64,000 nucleotides of DNA from Dyadobacter diqingensis (GTDB taxonomy: Bacteria > Bacteroidota > Bacteroidia > Cytophagales > Spirosomataceae): positions 868,001-932,000 of the forward strand of contig NZ_JAMXKF010000001.1 in assembly GCF_024220585.1 (NCBI RefSeq), written 5' to 3'. The position numbers and the translations under genes are program-made. The notes beneath the pieces were generated by a model that worked only from the letters and a program-made list of their open reading frames with translations, was not told where the DNA came from and did no database searches. Shown here in pieces: positions 7,385 to 17,138 of the stretch. Position 1 is the stretch's first letter; each line of letters starts with the position of its first letter.

Positions 7385-9694
7385 ATGAGCTCCGAAAATG
7401 CACCTATCCCTGGCGCCGAGAATCCAGAAACCTTCACCGGCCTGAAAAAGGGTAAAATCAAAACAATAGCAGCGGGCATCCCCGCAGTTGTTTCCAGCAT
7501 GGAGAAAGTGATCGGCGAAGCAGGTTTGGGAAGAGGTATGAAGGCACTCTGGAGCCTTAATAAAAAAGGCGGATTTGACTGTCCGAGCTGCGCCTGGCCT
7601 GACCCTGACGACGAGCGTTCGGGCATCGCCGAATATTGCGAAAATGGCGCAAGAGCAGTGGCGGAAGAAGCCACGGCCCGGAAACTAACGGCCGGTTTTT
7701 TCGTGGAAAATTCCGTTCAGGATCTGGCTCAGTTATCAGACTATGAAATTGGCGGCAAAGGCCGGATTGCCCAACCCATGTTTTTAGCAAAAGGTGCGAG
7801 CCATTATCAACCTATTTCGTGGGATCATGCTTTTCAAAAAATTGCAGGCTCGTTAAATAATCTGACCTCACCGGACGAAGCCGTTTTTTACACGTCCGGG
7901 CGCACAAGCAACGAGGCGGCATTTTTGTATCAGCTTATGGTTCGCCAATATGGCACCAATAATCTGCCGGATTGCAGCAATATGTGCCACGAAAGCAGCG
8001 GCGTTGCGTTGGGCGAATCGCTGGGAATAGGGAAAGGATCCGTAAAACTTGCAGATTTCTATGAGTCGGAGGTGATCATTATTCTGGGTCAAAATCCGGG
8101 CACGAACCATCCACGTATGTTAACCGCCCTGCAAAAGGCAAAAGCAAACGGCGCGAAAATTATCTCGGTTAACCCTCTACCGGAAACCGGTTTAATTGGT
8201 TTCAGTAATCCACAGACCATCAAAGGTATTCTGGATATCGACACTTCGCTAACAGATCTTTTTTTACAAATCAAGATCAACGGCGATATGGCGCTCTTGA
8301 AAGCGATTCAACAATTGCTTATTCAGGAAGATGATAAAAATCCGGGGTCTGTTTTTGACCTTGATTTTATAGCAAAAAACACGATCGGCGTTGGCGATTT
8401 TAAACAACATATCAGGGAACAAAATCTTGACGAACTGGTTGAAATATCGGGTATTCCTTTAAGTCAGATCAAGGAAGTTGCTGAAATTTTAAAAGGAAAA
8501 AGCAAAATCATCGCCTGCTGGGCAATGGGGCTGACGCAGCACAAGAATGCGGTGGATACCATCAAGGAAGTTGTCAATTTGCTTCTGTTGAAGGGAAGCA
8601 TCGGCAAACCCGGCGCCGGAACCTGCCCCGTTCGCGGCCATAGCAATGTACAGGGTGATCGGACCATGGGCATTTTCGAGAGACCTTCGGATATTTTTCT
8701 GGATAAGATCACAGCGAATTTCAAATTCCCCGCGCCAAGAAAACACGGTCTTGATGTCGTGAACAGCATAAAAGCCATGCATGCCGGCAAGGCAAAGGTA
8801 TTTTTTGCAATGGGCGGTAATTTTTTATCTGCAACGCCAGACACGATTTTCACGGCCCAGGCATTGAGAAACTGCCAGTTAACGGTACATGTTTCTACAA
8901 AGCTGAACCGGAGCCATCTGGTTCATGGTGAGGAAGCTATTATCTTGCCTTGTCTGGGTCGGAGCGATATAGATATGGTTAACGGAGAAAACCAGTTTGT
9001 TTCCTGCGAAAATTCCATGGGTGTTGTACAGTCGTCCAAGGGTGTCCTGCAACCCATATCGGATGATTTACTGAGCGAACCAATCATCGTTTGCAGACTA
9101 GCGAAAGCCTTGTTTGGTAATTCCGGACCAGTAAACTGGGATCAGTATGCACAACATTATGATACCATCCGTGAAGCGATCGAACAAACGATTCCCGGAT
9201 TTGAAAATTATAATGAACGGGTAAGAGTTCCGGGCGGTTTTTACCTTCCGAATTGTAACCGCGAAGGAAGCTTTAACACGGCCTCACAAAAAGCACACTT
9301 TAACATCGCACCGGTAACTAGACTGCCGATGGAAAAAGACGAGCTGATGATGATGACCATTCGCAGCCATGACCAGTTTAATACCACGGTTTATGGGCTG
9401 AATGACCGTTATCGCGGTATTTACAATGAGCGGCGGGTTATATTGATGAATGAAAAAGATATAACCAATCGCGGTTTAAGCGATGGGGATATCGTTGATC
9501 TGATTAACAACCACGACGGGATTCAGCGGATTGCCAGCAAGTTTATCATTGTCAAATACCCGATTCCCGAAGGCTGTTCGGCCACTTACTTCCCCGAAAC
9601 CAATGTGCTTGTACCGGTAACCAGCGTCGCTGACAAAAGCAACACACCTACTTCGAAACAGGTCATTTTAAAAGTAAAAAAACATCTTGCATAA
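7385..9694 (+). CDS. molybdopterin-dependent oxidoreductase, FdhF/YdeP family
   Basis: This 769-residue member of the DMSO-reductase superfamily is of the cytoplasmic YdeP subtype, having no Tat signal. The N-terminal YdeP hallmark GGFDCPSCAWPDPDD (63-77; C66, C69) and C85 probably replace the usual 4Fe-4S ligand set. Cofactor-binding stretches include YTSGRTSNEAAFLYQ, DCSNMCHESSG, ILGQNPGTNHPRM and GAGTCPVRGHSNVQGDRTMG. The C-terminal MGD-binding domain starts near residue 650 (TIRSHDQFNTTVYGLNDRYR). The natural substrate of this family is not established; formate-dehydrogenase-like annotation is common. The genes upstream supply its cofactor. Confidence 0.88.
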   Translation: MSSENAPIPGAENPETFTGLKKGKIKTIAAGIPAVVSSMEKVIGEAGLGRGMKALWSLNKKGGFDCPSCAWPDPDDERSGIAEYCENGARAVAEEATARKLTAGFFVENSVQDLAQLSDYEIGGKGRIAQPMFLAKGASHYQPISWDHAFQKIAGSLNNLTSPDEAVFYTSGRTSNEAAFLYQLMVRQYGTNNLPDCSNMCHESSGVALGESLGIGKGSVKLADFYESEVIIILGQNPGTNHPRMLTALQKAKANGAKIISVNPLPETGLIGFSNPQTIKGILDIDTSLTDLFLQIKINGDMALLKAIQQLLIQEDDKNPGSVFDLDFIAKNTIGVGDFKQHIREQNLDELVEISGIPLSQIKEVAEILKGKSKIIACWAMGLTQHKNAVDTIKEVVNLLLLKGSIGKPGAGTCPVRGHSNVQGDRTMGIFERPSDIFLDKITANFKFPAPRKHGLDVVNSIKAMHAGKAKVFFAMGGNFLSATPDTIFTAQALRNCQLTVHVSTKLNRSHLVHGEEAIILPCLGRSDIDMVNGENQFVSCENSMGVVQSSKGVLQPISDDLLSEPIIVCRLAKALFGNSGPVNWDQYAQHYDTIREAIEQTIPGFENYNERVRVPGGFYLPNCNREGSFNTASQKAHFNIAPVTRLPMEKDELMMMTIRSHDQFNTTVYGLNDRYRGIYNERRVILMNEKDITNRGLSDGDIVDLINNHDGIQRIASKFIIVKYPIPEGCSATYFPETNVLVPVTSVADKSNTPTSKQVILKVKKHLA

Positions 9695-9726
9695 ATAAAC
9701 GTTAAAAACCGTTTATTCCGCTCAGG

Positions 9727-9751
9727 CAACCCAGGGATTAATCCTGGGTTG
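9727..9751 (+). terminator. putative terminator of the molybdoenzyme operon
   Basis: A 9-bp stem (CAACCCAGG at 9727-9735 with CCTGGGTTG at 9743-9751) and 7-base loop lies 33 bases after the oxidoreductase stop, followed by pyrimidine-rich sequence rather than a pure T run. The remaining gap to 9942 is AT-rich with no supported gene. Confidence 0.55.
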
Positions 9752-9942
9752 GTTCCTATCTTTCTCTTCCCCTTCTTCATATTTCTATTTTATTGATCCA
9801 GGTAGCCCCGAACACGCTATCTCTCAAAATAATAACACTTTGATTTGATAACTTAATAAATTTAAATTTTATTTGTAATCAATAAAGTAAAATAAAATAT
9901 TAAGTTTTGCTTGATCTTCAAAATTCCTAAACCCTTAATAAG

Positions 9943-12654
9943 TTGAATGCTTTCAAATTAAACCACTGGATATTTCTGGCAGGTGCAATCGCCTCGATTA
10001 GCTTTGCTAATATCCTCAGCGAAAAACCTGTACCGACTGACTTTTCTCCGGCTACGACGCAAAGTTTGGCTGAGAATGCACCCGACAGCAGCCGTTTCAC
10101 ACATATGATGCTCGCGCAAGGGCTCGATGAGCCGATGGAAATGGCCATTTTGCCAAATCTGGATGTGGTGATCGTTGAGCGAAAAGGGGCTGTAAAATTG
10201 TACGACGACAAAGAAAAACAGCTCAAAACCATCGCTCATCTTAATGTATTCAGCGGAATTGAAGATGGTTTGCTGGGTGTGGCAGCTGATCCCGATTTTG
10301 AAAAGAATCACTGGATTTACTTTTATTATGGTGTGGCAGGAAGTAAAAATGTCAGTCAACTGGAACGTTATGAGCTGACTGGCGGACAAATTAATGTTGC
10401 ATCAAAAAAAGTCCTGCTTCAAATACCGACACAACGAACCTATTGCTGCCATTCAGCGGGTTACCTTACTTTTGGCGCTGACGGATTATTGTATTTATCC
10501 ACCGGCGACAATACCAATGCAGAAGAAATCGAAGGACATAATCCGACTGACGAGCGCCCTGGCAGACAACTTTCTGACGACCAGGGAACAACGGCAAACA
10601 GCAAGGATTTCAGAGGCAAAATCCTTCGCATTAAACCAGAAGCCGACGGGACTTACTCCATACCGGATGGCAATCTATTTCCTAAGGACGGGTCATTAGG
10701 ATATCCCGAAATATATGTCATGGGCTGCCGGAATCCGTTCCGTATGTCTGTTGACCCGAAAAATAGTTTTGTTTACTGGGGTGATGTAGGCCCCGACTCT
10801 AACGTACCGGCGGAGGAAAACTTTCTTAGTTATGATGAAATCAATCAGGCCCGAAAACCCGGCTTTTTTGGTTATCCGTATTTCCTGGGAAATAATGAAG
10901 GCTTCCCTAAGTATGACTTTGCAACAAAAAAGGAAGGCCCAAAACAGGATCCCCTGCACCCGATCAACAATTCGCCAAATAACACCGGAGTAAAAGAGTT
11001 GCCGCCTGCACAGCCTGCAATGATCTGGTATGGCAAAGGAGAATCAAAACGCTGGCCGATGGTCGGCAAGGGTGGTGCAAGTGCAATGGCCGGGCCGGTT
11101 TATTACCGCGATTTATACCCGAATGCCAAATACAAACTCCCCGAATATTATCACGGAAAGCTTTTTATCTACGAATGGATCAGAAAGTGGATTATGGCCG
11201 TGACACTGGATAAAGACGGAAACTACGTAAGCATGGAGCCATTTTTGCCTCATTTGAAGGTGATAGCGCCTATGGATATGAAAATCGCTCACGACGGCGC
11301 TATTTACATGCTCGCTTACGGGACAAACTGGTTTGCCAAAAATACAGACGCGGGTCTGATCCGTGTGGAATATTCAGAAGGAAACCGCAATCCGATGGCT
11401 GATATTCAAATAGACAAAAAGTATGGGGCAGCGCCGATGACTGTTACAATGTCTGCTGAAAAATCCAAAGATTATGACCCCGCCGACCAGCTGTCGTTTG
11501 AATGGAAAATTGGAAGCGAAAAACTTACCGGAAAAGAAGTAAAACATGTTTTTACCAAACCCGGCGTTTATGATGTTTCCCTTACCGTTTCGGATCAACA
11601 TGGCGGAAAAGGAGTTGCCACCACGCAGATCAAAGTAGGCAATACCCCACCGGACATTTCGATCAGCAGTAATGCAAACCGCAGTTTTTACTGGGACAAC
11701 ACCCCTTTCGATTACAAGATCAGCGTCAGAGATTCAGAAGATAAAACAATTGACAGAGCTAAAATCACAGCGTCTTTTAACTACCTGTCTTTTGGCAAGG
11801 ATCTGGCCTCGGCCCTTTCTGGCGCCAACCATGGCAACCTTAAATACGCAGCTACCGAAAAACTTTACGCTTCCCTGGATTGTAAGGCCTGCCATACTCC
11901 GGATACCAAATCCATTGGACCAGCTTTGAAAGAAATAGCTAAAAAATACGCGGGTAAGGAAGGTTATGATCAAAAACTGGCTGAGAAAATTATAAAAGGA
12001 GGAAGCGGAAACTGGGGTACCTACCCTATGCCGCCACATATGGATCTGCCGGAAAAAGATGCAAAGGAAATTGCAAGATATATTCTCTCGCTGGCAGAAC
12101 AAAAAACGCAGCTTCCACTACAAGGACAATTAAAGTTAGCCGAACATATCGGTCAGGGCAAGGAGGGTGCCTATGTGCTGCAAGCTGGTTATACCGATAA
12201 AGGTGCCAACGACATTGAACCGCTCAAAGGCAGCAGCCATATTGTGCTTCGCAACCCATTGGTACAGATGGAAGATTATGAAGAAGGCAGTGCCAATGTG
12301 GTCATTGCGACCCTGAACACGGGTTATGTGTCGTCCATCTGGGGAAAAAACGGAAAATTTGTAAGTTTCAAGCAGGTAGACCTGACCCATATTTCCAGAA
12401 TAAAAATCAGGTTGCAGGAAGAAGGCGCTGGCGGACTTATTGAAGTACGGAAAGGAAGCAGTACCGGTCAGATTATTGGGAGTTTAAATGTTCCGCAAGG
12501 ACATGTAAAGGATGTTAAAACAGACTGGAAAGAATTTGAAGTAGCTTTAAAACCGACCGCGGGAATTCATGATCTGTACTTTACATTTTCAAATCCCGAC
12601 AAGTCAAAAGTGGGCCTTTTCTTCCTTGACTGGATTTATTTCGAGAGAAATTAG
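9943..12654 (+). CDS. secreted PQQ-type sugar dehydrogenase / PKD / cytochrome c / carbohydrate-binding fusion
   Basis: This 903-residue exported protein has at least four parts: a signal peptide (residues 1-23), a glucose/sorbosone dehydrogenase-type beta-propeller (about 50-470; DGLLGVAADPDF, YLSTGDNTNAE, GCRNPFRMSVDP), a PKD domain (about 480-565), a class I cytochrome c domain with CKACH (C647, C650, H651; axial Met probably in YPMPPHM near 700), and a C-terminal CBM6-like module (about 745-900). The predicted activity is periplasmic PQQ-dependent oxidation of sugars with electrons passed to the attached haem; the substrate is unknown. An in-frame TAA at 9928 and no early ATG leave TTG 9943 as the only good start. 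Confidence 0.85.
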   Translation: MNAFKLNHWIFLAGAIASISFANILSEKPVPTDFSPATTQSLAENAPDSSRFTHMMLAQGLDEPMEMAILPNLDVVIVERKGAVKLYDDKEKQLKTIAHLNVFSGIEDGLLGVAADPDFEKNHWIYFYYGVAGSKNVSQLERYELTGGQINVASKKVLLQIPTQRTYCCHSAGYLTFGADGLLYLSTGDNTNAEEIEGHNPTDERPGRQLSDDQGTTANSKDFRGKILRIKPEADGTYSIPDGNLFPKDGSLGYPEIYVMGCRNPFRMSVDPKNSFVYWGDVGPDSNVPAEENFLSYDEINQARKPGFFGYPYFLGNNEGFPKYDFATKKEGPKQDPLHPINNSPNNTGVKELPPAQPAMIWYGKGESKRWPMVGKGGASAMAGPVYYRDLYPNAKYKLPEYYHGKLFIYEWIRKWIMAVTLDKDGNYVSMEPFLPHLKVIAPMDMKIAHDGAIYMLAYGTNWFAKNTDAGLIRVEYSEGNRNPMADIQIDKKYGAAPMTVTMSAEKSKDYDPADQLSFEWKIGSEKLTGKEVKHVFTKPGVYDVSLTVSDQHGGKGVATTQIKVGNTPPDISISSNANRSFYWDNTPFDYKISVRDSEDKTIDRAKITASFNYLSFGKDLASALSGANHGNLKYAATEKLYASLDCKACHTPDTKSIGPALKEIAKKYAGKEGYDQKLAEKIIKGGSGNWGTYPMPPHMDLPEKDAKEIARYILSLAEQKTQLPLQGQLKLAEHIGQGKEGAYVLQAGYTDKGANDIEPLKGSSHIVLRNPLVQMEDYEEGSANVVIATLNTGYVSSIWGKNGKFVSFKQVDLTHISRIKIRLQEEGAGGLIEVRKGSSTGQIIGSLNVPQGHVKDVKTDWKEFEVALKPTAGIHDLYFTFSNPDKSKVGLFFLDWIYFERN

Positions 12655-12692
12655 CCGGTTGTTCCTCATTTTAAATTTTATCCCTGATCCCT

Positions 12693-13679
12693 ATGTTTTC
12701 ACACAACCGCCGCCATTTCTTAAAAATATCAACCTTCGCCAGCGCAGGCTTAGGCATCATTCCTTCCCTTGATGCTTTCAGTTTTTCAAATACGCCGGCC
12801 GAAGGGAAACGCATTGGTATCACCGGGCTTGACACATCCCATAGTGAGGTTTTTACAAAAATGATCAACAACGGCGGAGCCGAAATGAATGGCTACAAAG
12901 TTGTTGCTGCCTATCCCCACGGGAGCCGGGATATTGCCTCGGCCATCAATATGAAACCCAAGATTACCGAAGCTGTGAAAGCACAGGGCGTTGAAATTGT
13001 TGATTCCATTGAAGCGCTGCTGGCCAAAACGGACGTGATCTTGCTGGAAAGTAACGATGGACGCCCCCATCTTGAACAGGCATTACCCGTGTTTAAAGCA
13101 GACAAGAGTCTGTTTATTGATAAACCCATCGCTCCGTCTTTGCGTGAAGCACGTGAAATTTTTAAAGTCGCCAGTCAATATAACACCCCACTTTTCACTT
13201 CTTCCGCATTACGTTTTGATCCAAATGTTCAAAGAGTAGTGGCTGGCTCCATTGGCAAAGTTACCGGCGCGGATGTGTACACACCGGCAGAAATCGATAA
13301 AAACCACGCAGATCTGGCCTGGTATGCTATCCATGGCATTGAGATGTTATTTACCGTGATGGGGCCCGGCTGTAAGCAAGTTTCCCGTGTCCACCGTGAT
13401 GGTACCGACTTGGTAACAGGCGTGTGGGAGGATGGCCGGATCGGAACCGTTCGGGGAATCAGGAATGGCGCTTCAAACATTGCAGGCACTGCTTTCGGCG
13501 AAAAAGGCATTGCTCCACTAGGTCCATTTTCTGGTTATCAACCTTTGGTTGGTGAGATTATTTCGTTTTTCCAGACTGGTAAACCGCCTGTTTCAGCCGA
13601 ACAAACTTTGGAAATATTTACCTTTATTGACGCAGCCGATAAAAGTAAAAGCAAAGGTGGAAAACCGGTTTCTATGTAA
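12693..13679 (+). CDS. Tat-exported Gfo/Idh/MocA-family oxidoreductase
   Basis: This 328-residue protein has a twin-arginine signal (NRRHFLKIS, R6-R7) and then a Rossmann-type start (GKRIGITGLDTSHSEVF, near residue 35). It contains the family DKPIAPSLREAREIF stretch, equivalent to the EKP motif of Gfo/Idh enzymes. Gfo/Idh proteins oxidise or epimerise sugars and polyols with tightly bound NAD(P); periplasmic members with Tat signals fold with cofactor before export. It follows the sugar-dehydrogenase fusion by 38 bases on the same strand, suggesting a shared carbohydrate role. The substrate is unknown. Confidence 0.82.
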   Translation: MFSHNRRHFLKISTFASAGLGIIPSLDAFSFSNTPAEGKRIGITGLDTSHSEVFTKMINNGGAEMNGYKVVAAYPHGSRDIASAINMKPKITEAVKAQGVEIVDSIEALLAKTDVILLESNDGRPHLEQALPVFKADKSLFIDKPIAPSLREAREIFKVASQYNTPLFTSSALRFDPNVQRVVAGSIGKVTGADVYTPAEIDKNHADLAWYAIHGIEMLFTVMGPGCKQVSRVHRDGTDLVTGVWEDGRIGTVRGIRNGASNIAGTAFGEKGIAPLGPFSGYQPLVGEIISFFQTGKPPVSAEQTLEIFTFIDAADKSKSKGGKPVSM

Positions 13680-13823
13680 CTTGGAGAGATGTCGGCAAAT
13701 TCTTAATACAAAGCTAACACCCTGCCACCCTAAATATATTACTTTCGCCGCCTGGCCGTCTTTCCGAAAACGAATAGATTAAGCCAAAAAGCGTCTTGTA
13801 TTAAAAACATTAATTTCTTTGCA

Positions 13824-14594
13824 ATGAAAAAAAATATTCTTGTTTTCACAGCCTTATTGTTCTGCCTGATCACATTCGAAGGTATGTCTCAAAATAAATC
13901 AAAAGTTATTGCCCACCGCGGTGCCTGGAAAAACACCGGAGCAACAGAAAATTCAATTGCAGCGCTGGAACACGCAATCAAATTAGGCTGTTACGGCAGC
14001 GAATTTGATGTACACATGTCAGCGGATTCGGTGCTTTTTGTAAATCACGACCATACCATTAAGGGAACGGATATAGAAAAATCGACCGCTCAGGAATTGT
14101 CACAGATCAAACTGGGTAATGGAGAAAGCCTGCCTACCCTTGAAGCCTACCTGAAAGCAGGCAGCAAACAAAAGAAAACGCGTCTGATCCTGGAAATAAA
14201 AACCTCTCGGATCAGCAAAGAACATTCGCTGGCGTTGACCAGAAAATGTGTTGAAATGGTTAAGGCACTTAAAGTTGAAAAAATCACGGACTACATCGCT
14301 TTTGATTTCGATGTTTGCCTGAAGGTTAGAGCACTTGCGCCAAAAGCACACGTAGAATATCTTAACGGCGATAAAACACCGGCAGAAATTCAGGCTGCAA
14401 ACCTCTCAGGTACAGACTATCACTATTCTGTTTACAAGAAAAACGAAAACTGGATCGACGAACTACAAAACAAAAAGCTCGCTATCAACGTCTGGACTGT
14501 CAATGACAAATCAACGATGCAGTGGTTTGTTGATAAAAAGGTTGATTTTATCACCACCAATGAGCCTGAATTGTTGCTGGAATTGGTTAAATAA
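13824..14594 (+). CDS. secreted glycerophosphodiester phosphodiesterase
   Basis: This 256-residue GDPD-family enzyme has a signal peptide (1-22). The catalytic HRGAW is at H31-R32, metal ligands are at E60 and D62 (SEFDVHMSADS), and H75 is in VNHDHTIKG. Late motifs AINVWTVND and FITTNEPELLLEL complete the TIM barrel. GDPD enzymes hydrolyse glycerophosphodiesters to sn-glycerol 3-phosphate and an alcohol, allowing phosphate and glycerol scavenging in the periplasm. It has its own 144-base upstream gap, so it is likely transcribed separately from the Gfo/Idh gene. Confidence 0.9.
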   Translation: MKKNILVFTALLFCLITFEGMSQNKSKVIAHRGAWKNTGATENSIAALEHAIKLGCYGSEFDVHMSADSVLFVNHDHTIKGTDIEKSTAQELSQIKLGNGESLPTLEAYLKAGSKQKKTRLILEIKTSRISKEHSLALTRKCVEMVKALKVEKITDYIAFDFDVCLKVRALAPKAHVEYLNGDKTPAEIQAANLSGTDYHYSVYKKNENWIDELQNKKLAINVWTVNDKSTMQWFVDKKVDFITTNEPELLLELVK

Positions 14595-14600
14595 CCCAGT

Positions 14601-15077
14601 TCAATACTGCGTCGATCGGGTAAAATAAAAGTGCGCGATAAGTGAAATAGGGAGTCCAACACCAAGAATGATGATACTGATCCCGATCATTGTAGCGCCC
14701 GGCTCCATGGGTAACATCCCTGAAAACGCGATAGGAAGCACGATCAGATTCATGACCATCCAGATAAAAATGCCATACACGATGCCGCTTATCACACCAT
14801 GCTGACGCAAAAATGCGAGACGCGGGTAGATAAAAAAGTAGAAAAGCGTAAACATCAGTGAAATGGCAAAATGGAAGACAATACCTAACGCTGCCATTTT
14901 TATCCCGCCTTCATAAGCAGCCTTGCCAAAGGCACCGCTGGCAACGGACTGAAGGATTTTAACGGCTGTGGTTTTGTCAAGAAATACGGAGTAAACGATA
15001 ATGGCAAGAACAAGATCCAGCAAACCAGCCAGAAATGCTGCCAGGACAATTGTCGGAAACGGAGAACGATCATTCAT
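14601..15077 (-). CDS. small integral membrane protein (YagU/DUF1440-like)
   Basis: This 158-residue protein has four predicted transmembrane helices, near residues 7-30, 58-82, 92-117 and 125-150. I chose ATG 15077 (MNDRSPFPTIVLAAF) over an in-frame TTG at 15104. The pattern of a short N-terminus, a helix with GLLDLVLAIIVYSVF and the LGIVFHFAISLMFTLFYFF segment resembles small inner-membrane proteins of the YagU type; this is recalled similarity rather than a proven match. Function is unknown. It is convergent with the GDPD gene, with only 6 bases between the stops. Confidence 0.6.
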   Translation of the reverse strand: MNDRSPFPTIVLAAFLAGLLDLVLAIIVYSVFLDKTTAVKILQSVASGAFGKAAYEGGIKMAALGIVFHFAISLMFTLFYFFIYPRLAFLRQHGVISGIVYGIFIWMVMNLIVLPIAFSGMLPMEPGATMIGISIIILGVGLPISLIAHFYFTRSTQY

Positions 15078-15289
15078 AGCGCTTAATGTTACTGATTTAC
15101 GCAATTAAGCTACAAAATATTCGTCTTTTTTTAAAATATTTTTGTACAATATTTTACACTTTTAATGCTATCCTGTTTAATTATGGTGTTTGCCCTGTAA
15201 TCTGACCTATACTATTGAATGTCAGGATAAAAGTATGATCACATGATTAAAGTATCCAAAGGATACTCATCTGTTAGATATACAAAAAC

Positions 15290-15331
15290 AAGGTCAGCAT
15301 CCGGTACATAAACGTACCCGATGCTGACCTT
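15290..15331. terminator. strong hairpin terminator downstream of SDR gene
   Basis: Eighteen-base arms (15290-15307 and 15314-15331) pair with one mismatch around a 6-base loop; the arms start AAGGTCAGCATC and end GATGCTGACCTT. It lies 30 bases beyond the stop of the minus-strand SDR. The rest of the 15078-15360 gap is AT-rich with no supported gene. Confidence 0.8.
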
Positions 15332-15360
15332 AAATTTTACCAAATATAAGGACTGTCTAT

Positions 15361-16125
15361 CTACAAAAACATTCCTCCCGAAGCCTCGATTCTTTGCGCG
15401 GTGATCCACCCCGCCTCTTTGGAACATAGAAAAGCAACGATGCCACCAATATCTTCCGGCATCCCCACGCGTCCCAGCGCGGTGATCGAATTCATATAAC
15501 CTTCCAATTCCGGATGAGCATCAAAAGCCTTTTGGGTGAAATCGGTATGAATGATACCCGGAGCTACAACATTCGCAGTTATCCCGCGCGCTCCGACTTC
15601 TTTTGCCAGATATCTCGTAAAGACTTCGATAGCGCCTTTCATGGATGCATAGGCTGCGTAACCCGGCGTGGCGAACCGTGCCAGCCCCGTTGAAAGGTTA
15701 ACGATGCGCCCTCCATCGGCAATAAGCGGCAGTGCTTTTTGTGACAGGAAATACACGCCTTTGAAATGGATATTCATCAGGTCATCGAAATCCTGCTCGG
15801 TAGTGTCCTTAATGGCAGATGCGCGATCGATTCCCGCATTATTGATCAGAAAATCAAAAGTAGAACGTTGCCATTTATGATCAAGTAAAGCCGTAATAGC
15901 AGCGAAGAAATGATCAAATGATTTTGAATCGGCAACATCAAGCTGTAACGCCGCCGCATTGCGTCCCAGTTTTTCAATCTCAGCCACTACTGCATTGGCC
16001 TCATTGTCATTGCTGCGGTATACGATAATGACATCATTCCCTTTTTGCGCCAGGCTTAAAGCCATATTTTTCCCTAATCCTCTGCTTCCGCCGGTTACAA
16101 GGGCTATTTTATTCGTTGGTTCCAT
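15361..16125 (-). CDS. short-chain dehydrogenase/reductase
   Basis: This 254-residue classical SDR has the cofactor loop TGGSRGLGKNMA (about 11-22), the structural motif NNAG near residue 93, a catalytic Ser in NLSTGLA and YxxxK in YAAYASMKGA. VVAPGIIHTDFT is also typical. ATG 16125 (MEPTNKIALVTGG) is chosen; an open frame extends further upstream but lacks SDR features and would run to the AraC-type gene. It lies 92 bases downstream of an AraC-family regulator on the same strand, a pair often seen where the regulator controls the dehydrogenase. The substrate is unknown. Confidence 0.85.
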   Translation of the reverse strand: MEPTNKIALVTGGSRGLGKNMALSLAQKGNDVIIVYRSNDNEANAVVAEIEKLGRNAAALQLDVADSKSFDHFFAAITALLDHKWQRSTFDFLINNAGIDRASAIKDTTEQDFDDLMNIHFKGVYFLSQKALPLIADGGRIVNLSTGLARFATPGYAAYASMKGAIEVFTRYLAKEVGARGITANVVAPGIIHTDFTQKAFDAHPELEGYMNSITALGRVGMPEDIGGIVAFLCSKEAGWITAQRIEASGGMFL

Positions 16126-16217
16126 CTGATTTATTTTAAATTTTGATGGAACAAAGTTACTAGGCGGCCTATCCTCTGAATTAGCGGATTTCAAATCAGA
16201 AATTGCAAAAATCAAAT

Positions 16218-17120
16218 CTACGCTCTGAAAGTCTTCGGCGTCAAACTGGTGTGCTTTTTAAAAAGATTGTTAAAATGAGAAGGTTCATCAAAACCCAGAC
16301 AATAGGCTATTTCAGAAATATTCCAATCCGTGTGTTTCAGCAAAATTTTAGCTTCCTGCACAATCCTTTCAAGAATGAGCCCGGTAGTGGTTTTACCGGT
16401 CATTTCTTTTAGTACTTTATTGAGATAATTGACATGAATGGAAAGTCTGTCTGCATAGTCTTTGGCTGATCGCAGTTTCAGTTTTTGATGCGGAGGCTCG
16501 ACCGGAAATTGCCTTTCCAGCAATTCCATAAATAAGGAAGATACTCTTCGGAATGCGTTGGTCTCAACATGCAGGCCTGAAACCGGTTGTAATTTTTGCC
16601 CCGTATGGATTAATTCCATCACATAATTACGGATCAGATCATATTTGTAAGCATAGTCAGAATCCAGTTCCCTCAGCATTTTACCAAAAATTGCCTTTAC
16701 TTCTTCAATCTGTTCAGGGTTCAGGAAAAAGATGGGATTACCTCCCGGCTGAAAAACCGGGAATTCAGAAACGGGTTTTCCGATATTGCCCTGGGCAAAA
16801 AAGTCTTCCGAGAAAATACAGAATATCCCTGACTGCTTTTCGTCCAGCGAATGGTAGTTATACGGAATCTGCGGTGTGGCAAACAGTAAAGCGTTGTCCT
16901 CAATATCGATTACTTTATCTGCGTATTCGGCGCGGTTTTTACCAATAATCAAACTGATTTTGTAATAGGCTCTCCGGTTATAAGGCATTTTCGTTGAACC
17001 CGATTCAAAGACTTCCTCAGTTTTGAAAACATTAAAATGTCCAATCTCTTTTTGAATCCGCTCGGGAATCAGTAGAGAAGCCTGTTTATAAAAATCCTGA
17101 ACTGTGATGATATCTGCCAT
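16218..17120 (-). CDS. AraC-family transcriptional regulator
   Basis: This 300-residue protein has an N-terminal cupin-like sensing domain (about 1-170) and a C-terminal double helix-turn-helix (about 200-298). The C-terminus carries the family signature: SIHVNYLNKVLKEMTGKT, ILLKHTDWNISEIAYCLGF and EPSHFNNLFKKHTSLTPK. It probably responds to a small molecule and controls itself and the SDR gene downstream (inference from adjacency). It follows the M48 peptidase gene by 18 bases, so it may also be co-transcribed with that gene. Confidence 0.88.
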   Translation of the reverse strand: MADIITVQDFYKQASLLIPERIQKEIGHFNVFKTEEVFESGSTKMPYNRRAYYKISLIIGKNRAEYADKVIDIEDNALLFATPQIPYNYHSLDEKQSGIFCIFSEDFFAQGNIGKPVSEFPVFQPGGNPIFFLNPEQIEEVKAIFGKMLRELDSDYAYKYDLIRNYVMELIHTGQKLQPVSGLHVETNAFRRVSSLFMELLERQFPVEPPHQKLKLRSAKDYADRLSIHVNYLNKVLKEMTGKTTTGLILERIVQEAKILLKHTDWNISEIAYCLGFDEPSHFNNLFKKHTSLTPKTFRA

Positions 17121-17138
17121 GAGATAAAGTTACAAAAT

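Noticed and set aside
15105..15360. A small gene before the SDR terminator
   Set aside because: The short minus-strand frame there runs across the terminator hairpin and into the SDR 3' end and has no start context or motif.
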